Positions 24,597 through 32,547 of a stretch of DNA of 64,000 nt are shown here, in pieces. Below the pieces are notes generated by a model. That model made no database searches. It was not told the origin of the DNA and saw only the letters and a list, made by a program, of their open reading frames with translations. The translations under genes were made by a program, and so were the position numbers. Source of the stretch: Actinoplanes campanulatus (GTDB lineage: Bacteria; Actinomycetota; Actinomycetes; Mycobacteriales; Micromonosporaceae); NCBI RefSeq assembly GCF_014647795.1, contig NZ_BMPW01000026.1, positions 62,001-126,000 of the forward strand, read 5' to 3'. Each line of letters begins with the position of its first letter. Positions within the stretch are counted from its first letter, which is position 1.

Positions 24597-24979
24597 TCCG
24601 CTCCCTCGTCGCGGCGGCCGTCCTTTCCGTCGCTCGCGTCCTACTCGCCGGCTGCCACCTGCTGCGGGCGGGCTTCCCGGCCGCGGCCCGATTCCTGCGC
24701 GCGACCCGCTTCGGGTTCGCGGCGCGGATCCTGGGCGCGGCGCGCCTGGTGTTCGCGGCGCGCGTGCTGGGCGCGGCCCGCCGTCTGCTCGCTGTCCGGT
24801 TCCCGCGCGCGGTCCGTCTTCGGCCCGCCGTCCGGTTCCCGCGCGTGTCCCGCCTTCGGCCCGCCGTCCGATTCCCGCGCGCGATCCGCTTGCTCCTGGC
24901 CGCACGCCTTCTGCACGTGGCCCGTTCCCTGGTCGTGGCGAACCCACGTATCGCGACCGGCGACGGCGGCGGCCGGTGA
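24593..24979 (+). CDS. Arg/Ala-rich repeat protein in the AAA operon
   Basis: A 128-residue protein from ATG 24593, overlapping the AAA stop by 4 bases. It starts with a short hydrophobic stretch containing LLAGCHLL (a possible lipobox), then consists of 12-residue amphipathic units such as RFGFAARILGAA, RLVFAARVLGAA, RLRPAVRFPRVS and RLRPAVRFPRAI. The 36-bp DNA period is visible from about 24706 to 24930. No acidic residues occur until the last few. It could be a membrane-surface helix, an RNA-binding tail or simply expanded repeat DNA kept open by coupling. The overlap on both sides argues for translation. Confidence 0.55.
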   Translation: MIRSLVAAAVLSVARVLLAGCHLLRAGFPAAARFLRATRFGFAARILGAARLVFAARVLGAARRLLAVRFPRAVRLRPAVRFPRVSRLRPAVRFPRAIRLLLAARLLHVARSLVVANPRIATGDGGGR

Positions 24980-25998
24980 GTGCCGCTGCGCGGGCACGGG
25001 CGCTTGCCGACGTCGGGCGTCTCGAGCAGGCCGAGTCGGCCGTTCGTGCGGGACTGGGCGAGACGCCCGCCGACCCGGAGTTGCTCGGACTGCTCGCCGG
25101 GCTGCTGCGGCTGCAAGGCCGTTACCCGGACGCTCTGGTGTCGGCCGAGGCCGCGGTCGCGGTGGCTCCGGAGATGGCCGCCGTGCACATCGAGCACGCC
25201 GAGTGCCTGCTGCTGCTCTCCCGGCCGGACGACGCGCTGGCCGCCGCCCGCGAGTCGGCCCGGCTCCGCCCGGACGCCCCGGAGACGCACCGCTCGGTGG
25301 CCCGTTGCCTCATGCTGCGCCGCGACTTCGACGGCGCCCGCGAGGCGGCCGGGCGTGCCGTCGGGATCGCGCCGCAGTCCGTACCGGATCTGATGACCCT
25401 GGCGGAAGCGGAACGCCATGCCGGCCACCGCGACGCCGCCCGCGCGGCAGCGGCCCGGGCCCTGGCAGAGGATCCGGACGACGCCGACGGCCGCTGGATG
25501 ATGGCCCTGCTCGACGCGGAACGGATGCGCGTCCGCGACGCCATGCGAGGGCTCCGGCGGCTCGCCGCCGACCGGCCCGACCGGTACGGCGCGCCCGCCC
25601 TCACCTGGCCGATCCGCGGTCTGCTCGCAGGTCTGCGCCGCGGCCTGGCCGCAGGGATCCCGCTCACCGCCGTCCTGGCCGTGATCGGCCACTGGTGGGC
25701 GCCGGCGGAGCTGCTGGCCCGCGGTGCCGCCGCCGTCATGGTGTTCGTGACGGTCGGCATGGCCGCCCGCGTGCTGATCCCGGCCGGCCGCCTCCCGTGG
25801 ATCTGCGTGGGCCTGCTTCCGGCCCGCATGCGCCGCGCCGTCGTGGTCGGCCTGATCAGCGCGGTCGCTCTCATGCCGATTCTCATCCGGTGTGCGGTGA
25901 GCGCTACGTGGCCGGTGCTGGCCTGCGCGTTCGCGGTGCTGATCGTGTTGCTCACCGCCGGAGCGGTCGAGCGAACGGACGGTGATCTTTCCGATTAA
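24976..25998 (+). CDS. TPR protein with C-terminal membrane segments
   Basis: A 340-residue protein from GTG 24976 overlapping the previous stop. Residues 1-185 are tetratricopeptide-like helix pairs (for example YPDALVSAEAAVAVAPEMA, DALAAARESARLRPDAPET and RDAARAAAARALAEDPDDA, about 34-residue spacing). Residues about 215-330 contain four hydrophobic segments, so the TPR part is probably cytoplasmic and anchored by the C-terminus. Coupled to an AAA ATPase that also has TPR-like helices, it may dock the ATPase at the membrane. Function not established. Confidence 0.8.
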   Translation: MSAAARARALADVGRLEQAESAVRAGLGETPADPELLGLLAGLLRLQGRYPDALVSAEAAVAVAPEMAAVHIEHAECLLLLSRPDDALAAARESARLRPDAPETHRSVARCLMLRRDFDGAREAAGRAVGIAPQSVPDLMTLAEAERHAGHRDAARAAAARALAEDPDDADGRWMMALLDAERMRVRDAMRGLRRLAADRPDRYGAPALTWPIRGLLAGLRRGLAAGIPLTAVLAVIGHWWAPAELLARGAAAVMVFVTVGMAARVLIPAGRLPWICVGLLPARMRRAVVVGLISAVALMPILIRCAVSATWPVLACAFAVLIVLLTAGAVERTDGDLSD

Positions 25999-26057
25999 AA
26001 CTTGCCCAAGCGGCAAGATCGTCGGATGCTATGCCCCTTGATCGACGGGGGAGCGTC

Positions 26058-27452
26058 ATGGCGATTTCACATTCCAGTGACCCGGCGGATACCTCCGAGT
26101 CTCCGCCCCTGTCCCGTACCCGCGTGCCCAGACAGCGTGGCGCCGGCAGCGCGTCGGGTGCCGCCGGCCGCGTGGGCCGTGCGGCGGGTGCGACCGCCCG
26201 CCTGGAAGGTCCCAGCCATGGAATGGGTAGCGCCGGACGGCCGGAGGGTTGGCGTCGAGCGGCGGGCGTTGCCGGCGGCCATGGGACCGGTGGCCCCACA
26301 CGCTCGGGGAGCCTACGTCGTGCGGCGGGTGCCGGTGGGCGCCCGGGCCGCGCGGCGGGTGCTGCCGCCCGCCTGGACGGTCCCGGCCAAGGACTGAGTG
26401 CTCCCGATCATCTGGCCGAAGCGGGGCGGGGATCGTCCGGGAAAACCAGGCCGGGTCGGCTGCCGGCAGGGCGGGGATCGGCCGGGGAAGCCGGGCGGGA
26501 TCGGCTGTCGGCGCTGTGGCACCGGACCGGGGAGACAGGGCCGGGACGGCTGTCGACGCTGTGGGGACGGGCCGGGACAACTTGGCCGGGTCGGTTGTCG
26601 GCGTTCTGGGGATCGGCTGGGGTAACCGGACCGGGTCGGTTGTCGACGTTGTGGAAACAAGCTGGGACGACTTGGCCGGGTCAGCTGTCGGTGGGGCGGG
26701 GACGGGCTGGGGTGACCGGGTCGGGTCGGCTGTCGGCGCTGCGGGAGTTCGCGCTGATCGCCGTGCTGTTCCTCGTCTACAAGGTGGCGCGGCTGGCGGC
26801 CAACGGCCACGTCGACGAGGCGTTCCGCAATGCGCGCGCCGTCTGGGACGCCGAACGCTGGCTGCGCCTGCCCGGCGAACTGGCCGCCCAGCAGAGCCTG
26901 CTCGGCTGGAACCTCCTGGTCGAGGCGGCGAACAGCTACTACGCGTACGTGCATTTTCCGGCGACCGCGGTCTGCCTGATCTGGCTGTACCGCTACCGCC
27001 CCGCCCACTACCGCTGGACGCGGAATGTGCTGGTCCTGCTCACGGGCGGTGCCCTGGGCGTACATTTCCTGGTCCCGCTCGCCCCGCCCCGCATGCTGAC
27101 CGAAACCGGGATGCTGGATCTCGGCCGTCTCTACGGCCCGGCCGTCTACGGCCCGCCGGAGACCGATCAGATCTCCAACCAGTACGCGGCCATGCCGAGC
27201 CTGCACGTCGGCTGGGCCCTGGTCGTCGCGATCGCCCTGATCGCCGCGACCACCACCCGATATCGCGGCCTGTGGCTGCTGCACCCGGCGATCACCCTGC
27301 TGGTGGTCGTGGTCACCGGCAACCACTACTGGCTCGACGCGCTCGCCGCCGTGGCGCTGCTGGCCGTCGCCTACACCATGCTGCGCGGTCAGCGCCCGGC
27401 ACCGGCGGTTCCGCGACCACGTGCCGAGGAGGTTCTGGTTCACGTGCCGTGA
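26058..27452 (+). CDS. PAP2-superfamily membrane protein with repeat N-terminus
   Basis: A 464-residue protein from ATG 26058 (GGGGAG five bases upstream decides it over ATG 26031). Residues 1-about 230 are Gly/Ala/Arg-rich and end in seven 15-residue units such as GETGPGRLSTLWGRA. From about 235 the protein is a six-helix membrane domain of the inositolphosphotransferase-like PAP2 type: APPRMLTETG, then SNQYAAMPSLHVGWAL (catalytic His, about 388), then GNHYWLDALA (second His, about 431). Such enzymes hydrolyse or transfer lipid phosphate on the outer face of the membrane. The repeat region is absent from typical relatives. Confidence 0.82.
   Translation: MAISHSSDPADTSESPPLSRTRVPRQRGAGSASGAAGRVGRAAGATARLEGPSHGMGSAGRPEGWRRAAGVAGGHGTGGPTRSGSLRRAAGAGGRPGRAAGAAARLDGPGQGLSAPDHLAEAGRGSSGKTRPGRLPAGRGSAGEAGRDRLSALWHRTGETGPGRLSTLWGRAGTTWPGRLSAFWGSAGVTGPGRLSTLWKQAGTTWPGQLSVGRGRAGVTGSGRLSALREFALIAVLFLVYKVARLAANGHVDEAFRNARAVWDAERWLRLPGELAAQQSLLGWNLLVEAANSYYAYVHFPATAVCLIWLYRYRPAHYRWTRNVLVLLTGGALGVHFLVPLAPPRMLTETGMLDLGRLYGPAVYGPPETDQISNQYAAMPSLHVGWALVVAIALIAATTTRYRGLWLLHPAITLLVVVVTGNHYWLDALAAVALLAVAYTMLRGQRPAPAVPRPRAEEVLVHVP
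26439..26753 (+). repeat. 45-bp in-frame tandem repeat (seven copies)
   Basis: Seven units of 45 bp encode 15-residue peptides with the pattern G-x-T-x-P-G-R-L-S-x-L-W. Units alternate between two subtypes (GVTGPGRLSTLW and GTTWPGRLSAFW), so a 90-bp higher-order period is likely. The array lies directly before the first membrane helix of the PAP2 domain. Confidence 0.9.
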
Positions 27453-27483
27453 GCGACCGATCAGGCGCTGGACACGCCGGTCT

Positions 27484-28109
27484 ATGTTCGCGGATGTGCG
27501 ACTCGACTGGCCGGACTGCGGCAATGCCCGTGACCTGGGCGGCACCCCCACCCGTGATGGCGGCCGGGTCCGTGCAGGCGCGCTGATCCGCTCCGACAGC
27601 CATGCCCGCATGACCGCCGCCTCGGTCGGTGTGCTGCGCGGCCACGGTCCCGGGCTGATCCTGGATCTGCGCTGGATTCGCGAATGCGACAGCACACCGA
27701 GCCCGTTCGCGGCCGACCCGATCTACCGGAACGTGCCCCTGCTGCCCGATCCGATGGACTACGAGGTTCCCGACCACACGTACGTGCCGATGCTCGACCA
27801 CAACGGCGAACGCGTCGCCCGCGCCGTCCACGAGATCGCCATCGCTCCGCCGGGCGCCGTGGTGATCCACTGCCACAGTGGCCGGGACCGGACCGGCTTT
27901 CTGGTGGCTCTCCTGCTCGGCATCGCCGGGGTGGACACCGATGTGATCGCGGCCGACTCGCCCGGACGCCGGGAACCGATCCCGCCGCCATGCGCGACAC
28001 CCTCACGTACGCCGACGCCCGCTACGGCGGCGTGGTGCCCTACCTGCTACTCAACGGCGTCCCGCCGGCGGAGATCACGGCGATCCGTCATCGCCTGCTG
28101 GAGCCGTGA
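27484..28109 (+). pseudogene. Tyrosine-protein phosphatase, one-base frameshift
   Basis: From ATG 27484 (or GTG 27496) the frame reads DWPDCGNARDLGGTPTRDGG, typical of the IphP/PtpB tyrosine phosphatase family, then VVIHCHSGRDRTGFLVALLL with the HCx5R active-site loop (about residue 135). Near 27959 the frame breaks. The expected C-terminus (ARTPGTDPAAMRDTLTYADA, then VPYLLLNGVPP) continues in the next frame to TGA at 28107-28109. One missing base in GCCGACT-CGCC explains this. Corrected length is about 208 residues. The catalytic loop is intact, but the C-terminal helices are scrambled as the sequence stands. Confidence 0.85.
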
Positions 28110-28136
28110 CCTTACCGGGAAAGCGCCAGTTGATCA

Positions 28137-28868
28137 TCAGACGGCCGGTCGGCTCCAGTGGAGGGTGAGACCGTGCACGGCCCGCTCGGTACGGATCTCC
28201 ATGGCCGACCCCAGGATCGTCGCCCGATCCACCACCAGGGCCGAGTCGTCCAGCCCGTACGAGATCCGCTCGGACAGCAGCACCGCCTCGCCGGGGGAGC
28301 GGCGCAGCAGCGTGGCCGCCGGTTCCTCCAGCAGGGCGGGCCGGACCACTTCGGACGCCCGCCGGACACCGATGCCGTGCTCGGCCAGCGCCGCGTAGAG
28401 CGAGGTGCCGCTCAGGTCGGCGCCGGCCAGGACGGTGCCGCGGATCCACGAGAGCTGATGGACGGCGGGACGCCCGGCGACGAGCCGGAGCCGTTCGAGG
28501 CGGACCGCGGGGCCGTCGCCGAGGACCGTGCCGGCCCAGTCCGGGGGTGTTCCGGTGTCCTGGTCGAGGATCTCGGTGGTCACCGTCTGCCCCTGGGCAC
28601 GCAGGTCCTCGGCGAAGCCGCGCAGGGAGTCGAGTGTGTACGTAGCTCGCGGTGAGAACACGAACGTCCCCCGCCCCGCCTGCTGGGAGAGCAGCCCTTC
28701 GTCCTCCAGCCGCTTCAGCGCCTGCCGCAGCGTGGCCAGCGTGACCCCGTAGCGGGCGCTGAGCTCCTTCTGTGGCGGCAGCGCGGAGCCCGGCGGCAGC
28801 TCCCCAGCGCGGATCTTGCTGCTCAGGTCAGCCGCGATCACCTGATACTTCGGCGTGCGCGTGGTCAG
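28137..28868 (-). CDS. GntR family regulator (HutC/UTRA type), trpBA operon
   Basis: A 243-residue regulator. The N-terminal wHTH reads YQVIAADLSSKIRAGELPPG, then LPPQKELSARYGVTLATLRQ, then GRGTFVF. The C-terminal UTRA effector domain has RLERLRLVAGRPAVHQLSWI and LLSERISYGLDDSALV. No ATG or GTG fits a ribosome site: the first GTG (28841) lacks one, while CTG 28868 has AGGAGG (28880-28875) six bases before it and restores the usual TPKYQV start. A CTG start is therefore proposed. The gene begins inside the end of trpA. It likely binds the AGTTCTAGAACT sites before trpB. Confidence 0.82.
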   Translation of the reverse strand: MTTRTPKYQVIAADLSSKIRAGELPPGSALPPQKELSARYGVTLATLRQALKRLEDEGLLSQQAGRGTFVFSPRATYTLDSLRGFAEDLRAQGQTVTTEILDQDTGTPPDWAGTVLGDGPAVRLERLRLVAGRPAVHQLSWIRGTVLAGADLSGTSLYAALAEHGIGVRRASEVVRPALLEEPAATLLRRSPGEAVLLSERISYGLDDSALVVDRATILGSAMEIRTERAVHGLTLHWSRPAV

Positions 28869-29619
28869 CGGGCACCTCCTGGTCGGCCTGGTCGACGGCG
28901 GCCCGCAGCGCGGCGACGTCGTCCAACAGCTCGCCGGGTGTGGCCCCGTCCAGAACCCTACGCATCAGGGCGGAGGCGACGACCACCCCGTCCCCGGCCC
29001 GGGCGGCGGCGGTGGCGTGTTCCGGACGGGAGATGCCGAAGCCGATCAGCACCGGCAGATCGGTGACCGCCTTGATCCGGGCGGCGAGTGGCGCGGCGGT
29101 GCCGGCCAGTTCGTCGCGCTCGCCGGTGGTGCCCAGCACGCTGACCGCGTAGACGAAGCCCCGGCTGCGCGCGGCGATCTCGGCGAGCCGTTCCGGCGGG
29201 GTGACCGGGGCGGCCAGCAGGACCAGGTCGACCCCGGCCGCCTCGGCCGCGGCGGAGAGACCGTCGGCTTCGTCGACCGGCACGTCCGGCACGATCAGCC
29301 CGGAGACGCCCGCCTCGGCGAGCCGCCGGCAGAACACCTCGGGTCCGTCACGGAAGACCAGGTTCGCATAGGTCATCGCGAACAGCGGAACGCTGATGCG
29401 GTCACGCACCGCGGCCAGGTCGGCCAGAATCGCGTCGACCGTTGTGCCGCGGCGCAGTGCCCGGTCGGAGGCTTGCTGGATGGTCGTGCCGTCGAGCATC
29501 GGATCGGAGAACGGCAGGCCGATCTCGATGGCATCGGCCCCCGCCTCCTGATAGGCGAGCAGGTAGTCGGTCCAGTCCTCGGTGATGCCGCCGGTCAGAT
29601 AGGGGTAGAGCCGCTTCAT
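28828..29619 (-). CDS. trpA: Tryptophan synthase alpha chain
   Basis: A 263-residue TIM-barrel enzyme that cleaves indole-3-glycerol phosphate. The start LYPYLTGGITEDWTDYLL is a variant of the usual 'f-tyG-P' opening. Catalytic Glu is in ADAIEIGLPFSDPMLDG (about residues 29-45) and Asp in VSGLIVPDVPVDEADGL (about 102-118). The phosphate loop is GFGISRPEHA (about 192), with the later GDGVVVASAL strand. It follows trpB after a spacer of about 330 bases, which is unusual, since the two genes normally overlap. The GntR gene starts within its last codons. Confidence 0.93.
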   Translation of the reverse strand: MKRLYPYLTGGITEDWTDYLLAYQEAGADAIEIGLPFSDPMLDGTTIQQASDRALRRGTTVDAILADLAAVRDRISVPLFAMTYANLVFRDGPEVFCRRLAEAGVSGLIVPDVPVDEADGLSAAAEAAGVDLVLLAAPVTPPERLAEIAARSRGFVYAVSVLGTTGERDELAGTAAPLAARIKAVTDLPVLIGFGISRPEHATAAARAGDGVVVASALMRRVLDGATPGELLDDVAALRAAVDQADQEVPADHAHAEVSGDRG

Positions 29620-29949
29620 GCGGCACCTCCAGTCGGTTGAGGAAGCACGCGGCGGTGCCGCGCGGGATTGTGGGTCTCACGAATGAGCCGCGGACCAAGG
29701 CCGGGCCTGATCAGAGGGCGACGAACACAGGGCAGCGGTGTCCGGGGAGAGCGGCCGTCAGCGACGGGCCGGGATACGTGGAGTTGCGGTCGGGCCGTGC
29801 CCGAGACGAGGGGGAAGAGCCGTCCCGAAGGCGAGGCGGATCGCGAGGGACGGACGATCGGGCGCGAGGGAAGGGCGACCGGGCACGAGCCGTCCCGAAA
29901 GCGAGGCGGATCGTGGAGGAAGCACGACCGGGGTGAGGCGCCGGTGGGC
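29620..29949. repeat. trpB-trpA spacer with a 70-bp direct repeat
   Basis: About 330 bases without a supported gene. GAGCCGTCCCGAA followed by GCGAGGCGGATCG occurs at 29817-29843 and again at 29887-29913, 70 bp apart with one or two changes. The sequence is purine-rich on the + strand. It separates two genes that are usually coupled, and looks like inserted or expanded repeat DNA. Confidence 0.75.
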
Positions 29950-31110
29950 TCACTCGGTGACGCCGGCCAGCGTGGCCATGTCCTTGTCGCCGCGGCCGGA
30001 GAGGGTGAGCAGCACGGTGGAGCCGGCCGGCAGCTCGGGTGTGCCGGCGGCGCGGAGCACCCAGGCGACCGCGTGTGCCGACTCCAGCGCGCAGATGATG
30101 CCCTCGGCGCGGGCCAGGCGGCCGAGCGCGGCGACCGCCTCGTCGTCGGTGACGGTCACATACTCCGCGCGGCCGAGGGCGCCGAGATGGGCGTGCTCGG
30201 GGCCGATGCCGGGGTAGTCCAGCCCGGCGGAGATGGACTCGGCCTCCAGGATCTGGCCCTGCTCGTCCTGGAGCAGCATGGAGCGGTAGCCGTGGACGAT
30301 GCCGGGCCGGCCGTGGGTCATGGCGGCCCCACCGGCGGCCTCCACGCCGACCAGCCGCGCCCGGGTGTCGACGAACCCGGCGAACGTGCCGGCGGCGTTG
30401 GAGCCGCCGCCTACACAGGCCACCACCACATCGGGCTGGACCGCGGCCTGTGCCCGGGCCTCCTCGCCGATCACCCGCTGGAACTGGCGGACCAACCACG
30501 GGTACGGATGAGGGCCCGCCGCCGAGCCGAGGCAGAAGTGCGCCTCCTCGACGGCGGCCACCCAACCGCGCATGGCCTCGTTGGTGGCGTCCTTCAGCGT
30601 GCGGCTGCCGGCGGTGACCGGGATGACCTCGGCGCCGAGAAGCTCCATGCGGAAGACGTTGAGCCGCTGCCGGGCCATGTCGCGCTCGCCCATGTAGATG
30701 GTCGCGCGCATGCCGAACAGGGCGGCCGCGGTCGCGGTGGCCACGCCGTGCTGACCGGCGCCGGTCTCGGCGATCAGGCGGGTCTTGCCCATCCGCTGGG
30801 CGAGGAGCGCCTGCCCGAGCACATTGTTGATCTTGTGGGACCCGGTGTGCGCCAGATCCTCCCGCTTGAGCATCAGGGTGATGCCCAGGTCGGCGGAGAG
30901 CGTGGTGGCCGGGGTCAGGGCGGTGGGCCGCCCGGCGTAGACGGAGCGCAGCTCGGCGAGCCGCTCGTGGAAGGTGGCGTCGGCCCAGGCCTCCCGGAAG
31001 GCCGTCTCCAGCGCCGCACAGGCCGGGACGAGGGACTCGGGCACATAGCGCCCGCCGAAATCACCGAAGCGGCCGCCGGTGGGAGGGGCCATCGATTCGA
31101 GCACGGTCAT
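29950..31110 (-). CDS. trpB: Tryptophan synthase beta chain
   Basis: A 386-residue PLP enzyme from ATG 31110 (GGGAG five to nine bases upstream; a GTG one codon earlier is also possible). The N-terminus [16 protein letters not shown], the PLP lysine in [15 protein letters not shown] (about residue 82), the [12 protein letters not shown] segment (about 104-115), the phosphate-binding GGGSNAAG (about 227) and the C-terminal LSGRGDKD are all present. It condenses indole with serine to make tryptophan. It is not next to trpC or trpE here and is paired with its own GntR regulator. Confidence 0.95.
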   Translation of the reverse strand: MTVLESMAPPTGGRFGDFGGRYVPESLVPACAALETAFREAWADATFHERLAELRSVYAGRPTALTPATTLSADLGITLMLKREDLAHTGSHKINNVLGQALLAQRMGKTRLIAETGAGQHGVATATAAALFGMRATIYMGERDMARQRLNVFRMELLGAEVIPVTAGSRTLKDATNEAMRGWVAAVEEAHFCLGSAAGPHPYPWLVRQFQRVIGEEARAQAAVQPDVVVACVGGGSNAAGTFAGFVDTRARLVGVEAAGGAAMTHGRPGIVHGYRSMLLQDEQGQILEAESISAGLDYPGIGPEHAHLGALGRAEYVTVTDDEAVAALGRLARAEGIICALESAHAVAWVLRAAGTPELPAGSTVLLTLSGRGDKDMATLAGVTE

Positions 31111-31123
31111 CACCGCTCCCTAG

Positions 31124-31180
31124 AGTTCTAGAACTGTTGCCGCTCCAGTGTGCCACGAAAGCGGTAAGAGTTCTATAACT
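31124..31180. promoter_or_regulatory. Two AGTTCTAGAACT-type operators upstream of trpB
   Basis: AGTTCTAGAACT (31124-31135, perfect palindrome) and AGTTCTATAACT (31169-31180, one mismatch) lie with centres 45 bp apart directly before trpB. HutC-type GntR proteins bind palindromes with this GT..TA..AC layout. The GntR gene at the end of the operon is the obvious candidate. Confidence 0.75.
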
Positions 31181-31200
31181 GTAGGGAGCGCAAAAGGAAG

Positions 31201-31230
31201 AACGCCCCGGCAGTCGTGCACCGGGGCGTT
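31201..31230 (-). terminator. Rho-independent terminator after the LolA-like gene
   Basis: AACGCCCCGG and CCGGGGCGTT form a perfect 10-bp stem around a 10-base loop. Read on the minus strand it is followed by a T-rich run (CTTCCTTTTG). It ends transcription of the gene at 31245-32438 before the trpB promoter. Confidence 0.85.
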
Positions 31231-31244
31231 CTGCGTGTAGCTGA

Positions 31245-32438
31245 CTACTTGGCGGCCGCCGCGTACAGCGCCTCCGGCGAGACCAGCCCGCCGAGCACCC
31301 GTCCGTCGTCGGTCAGCAGCACGCTGAACAGCGAGCTGCGGAGCAACCGGCCCTTGCCCCAGGAGCCCTCGACCTTCTCCAGGGTGCCGAGGAACTGCTC
31401 GGCGACCTGACCCGCCTGAGCTTCCTCAGGAGAGGAGGAAGAGGACGTGGCGCCCTCCAGCTCGTCGAGCACCGGCGCCTTGCCGACGACGATCGTCGTC
31501 CAGCCCTCGCCGATGACCTTGACGTCCTCGCCGGCCGGAGACCCGGCCGGAGCGCCGGGGACGGACGGCTTGGCCGGAACGCCCGGAACACCCGGAGCCG
31601 CCTTGTCGGAGTGGTCGGCGATGCCACCCTCGCTGACCTTCGCACCAGGCGGCGGGTTGAAGCTGAACTGGTCGTCCGCCGGAACCTCGAAGGTGATCTG
31701 CTCGAACGCCACCCGGAACGCGGGCTTGCTGGTGTTCTTCGCGTAGACGTCCACCCGCAGCGGGATGTGCTGCTCGGCGTCGATCGCCAGGCGCACCTGC
31801 CCGACCAGCGACGCGGTGTCCCGCGGGCTGAGCACCAGCTCGTACGCGTCCCGCCCGGCCACCTCGGCCGCGCCGGTCGTCTCCACCTTGGTGCTCTCGT
31901 CGATCGCGGCGAGGGCGGCCTCGGCGGCCTCCTGCGGTGTCGCCGGCAACCCGGCCGCGGCCGGCGCCTTGTCCGGCTTCCCGCCCACGTCGGCGGGGAG
32001 CTTCACATGCGTACCGGTGTTGTCCTTGCTGCTCCAGATCCACACGTCGGAGCCGTTGCGGATCACGTCGGTCTCGCCGCTCGTGCCGAGCAGCGCGAAC
32101 CGCGCCTTGTCCTCACCCGCGTACCAGACGCGGGCGGTGTTGCTTCCGGCGATCAGGCTGGTCAGGTTGCCGCTACCGCCGGAGACGTTGCCGAGCAGCC
32201 CCGCGATGCCCGGAAGCCCCAGGTCGGCGCTCTGCACCAGGGTGCCGGACAGACCCTCCGGGTCGGCGCTCTGCAGGTCGACGAGCAACTGTGCGGCACT
32301 GCGCTCCGGCAGTGCCGGGTCGGCGTTCGCCACGATCGTCCCGGCCGCTGCGCCGCCACCGATGACCGCCACCGCCGCTGCCGACGGGACCAGCCAGCGC
32401 AGCGCCGGCCTCGACCTCAACACGGACACGATGTCCAC
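31245..32438 (-). CDS. LolA/RseB-like exported protein
   Basis: A 397-residue protein from GTG 32438; GTG 32429, eight bases after GGGAGG, is a good alternative. An N-terminal membrane anchor or signal (WLVPSAAAVAVIGGGAAAGTI) is followed by a LolA-fold body: SAAQLLVDLQSADPEGLSGT, then NTARVWYAGEDKARFALL, then DAYELVLSPRD and FEVPADDQFSFNPPPGAKV. This is the usual order in actinobacterial 'outer-membrane lipoprotein carrier-like' proteins. A Pro/Ala linker (about 270-295) and a Ser-rich tract split off a C-terminal unit. It is probably membrane-anchored on the outer face and may bind lipid or sense stress. It has its own terminator. Confidence 0.8.
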   Translation of the reverse strand: MDIVSVLRSRPALRWLVPSAAAVAVIGGGAAAGTIVANADPALPERSAAQLLVDLQSADPEGLSGTLVQSADLGLPGIAGLLGNVSGGSGNLTSLIAGSNTARVWYAGEDKARFALLGTSGETDVIRNGSDVWIWSSKDNTGTHVKLPADVGGKPDKAPAAAGLPATPQEAAEAALAAIDESTKVETTGAAEVAGRDAYELVLSPRDTASLVGQVRLAIDAEQHIPLRVDVYAKNTSKPAFRVAFEQITFEVPADDQFSFNPPPGAKVSEGGIADHSDKAAPGVPGVPAKPSVPGAPAGSPAGEDVKVIGEGWTTIVVGKAPVLDELEGATSSSSSPEEAQAGQVAEQFLGTLEKVEGSWGKGRLLRSSLFSVLLTDDGRVLGGLVSPEALYAAAAK

Positions 32439-32524
32439 CTCCCGAATCTCTGGGGCAATCGTGCGCCGGGGCCGCTGTGATCCTGCTGAGAAGCTCCCCT
32501 AGGGGTTCGCCGCCGATATAGCGT

Positions 32525-32537
32525 TATGTGTGACATA
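32525..32537. promoter_or_regulatory. Small dyad before the dioxygenase gene
   Basis: TATGT, GTG, ACATA forms a perfect 5-bp dyad 10 bases before the ATG at 32548, in an AT-rich patch between two divergent genes. A further palindrome CCCCTAGGGG lies at 32496-32505. Either may be a regulator site. No protein can be assigned. Confidence 0.4.
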
Positions 32538-32547
32538 GGGGTAATTA

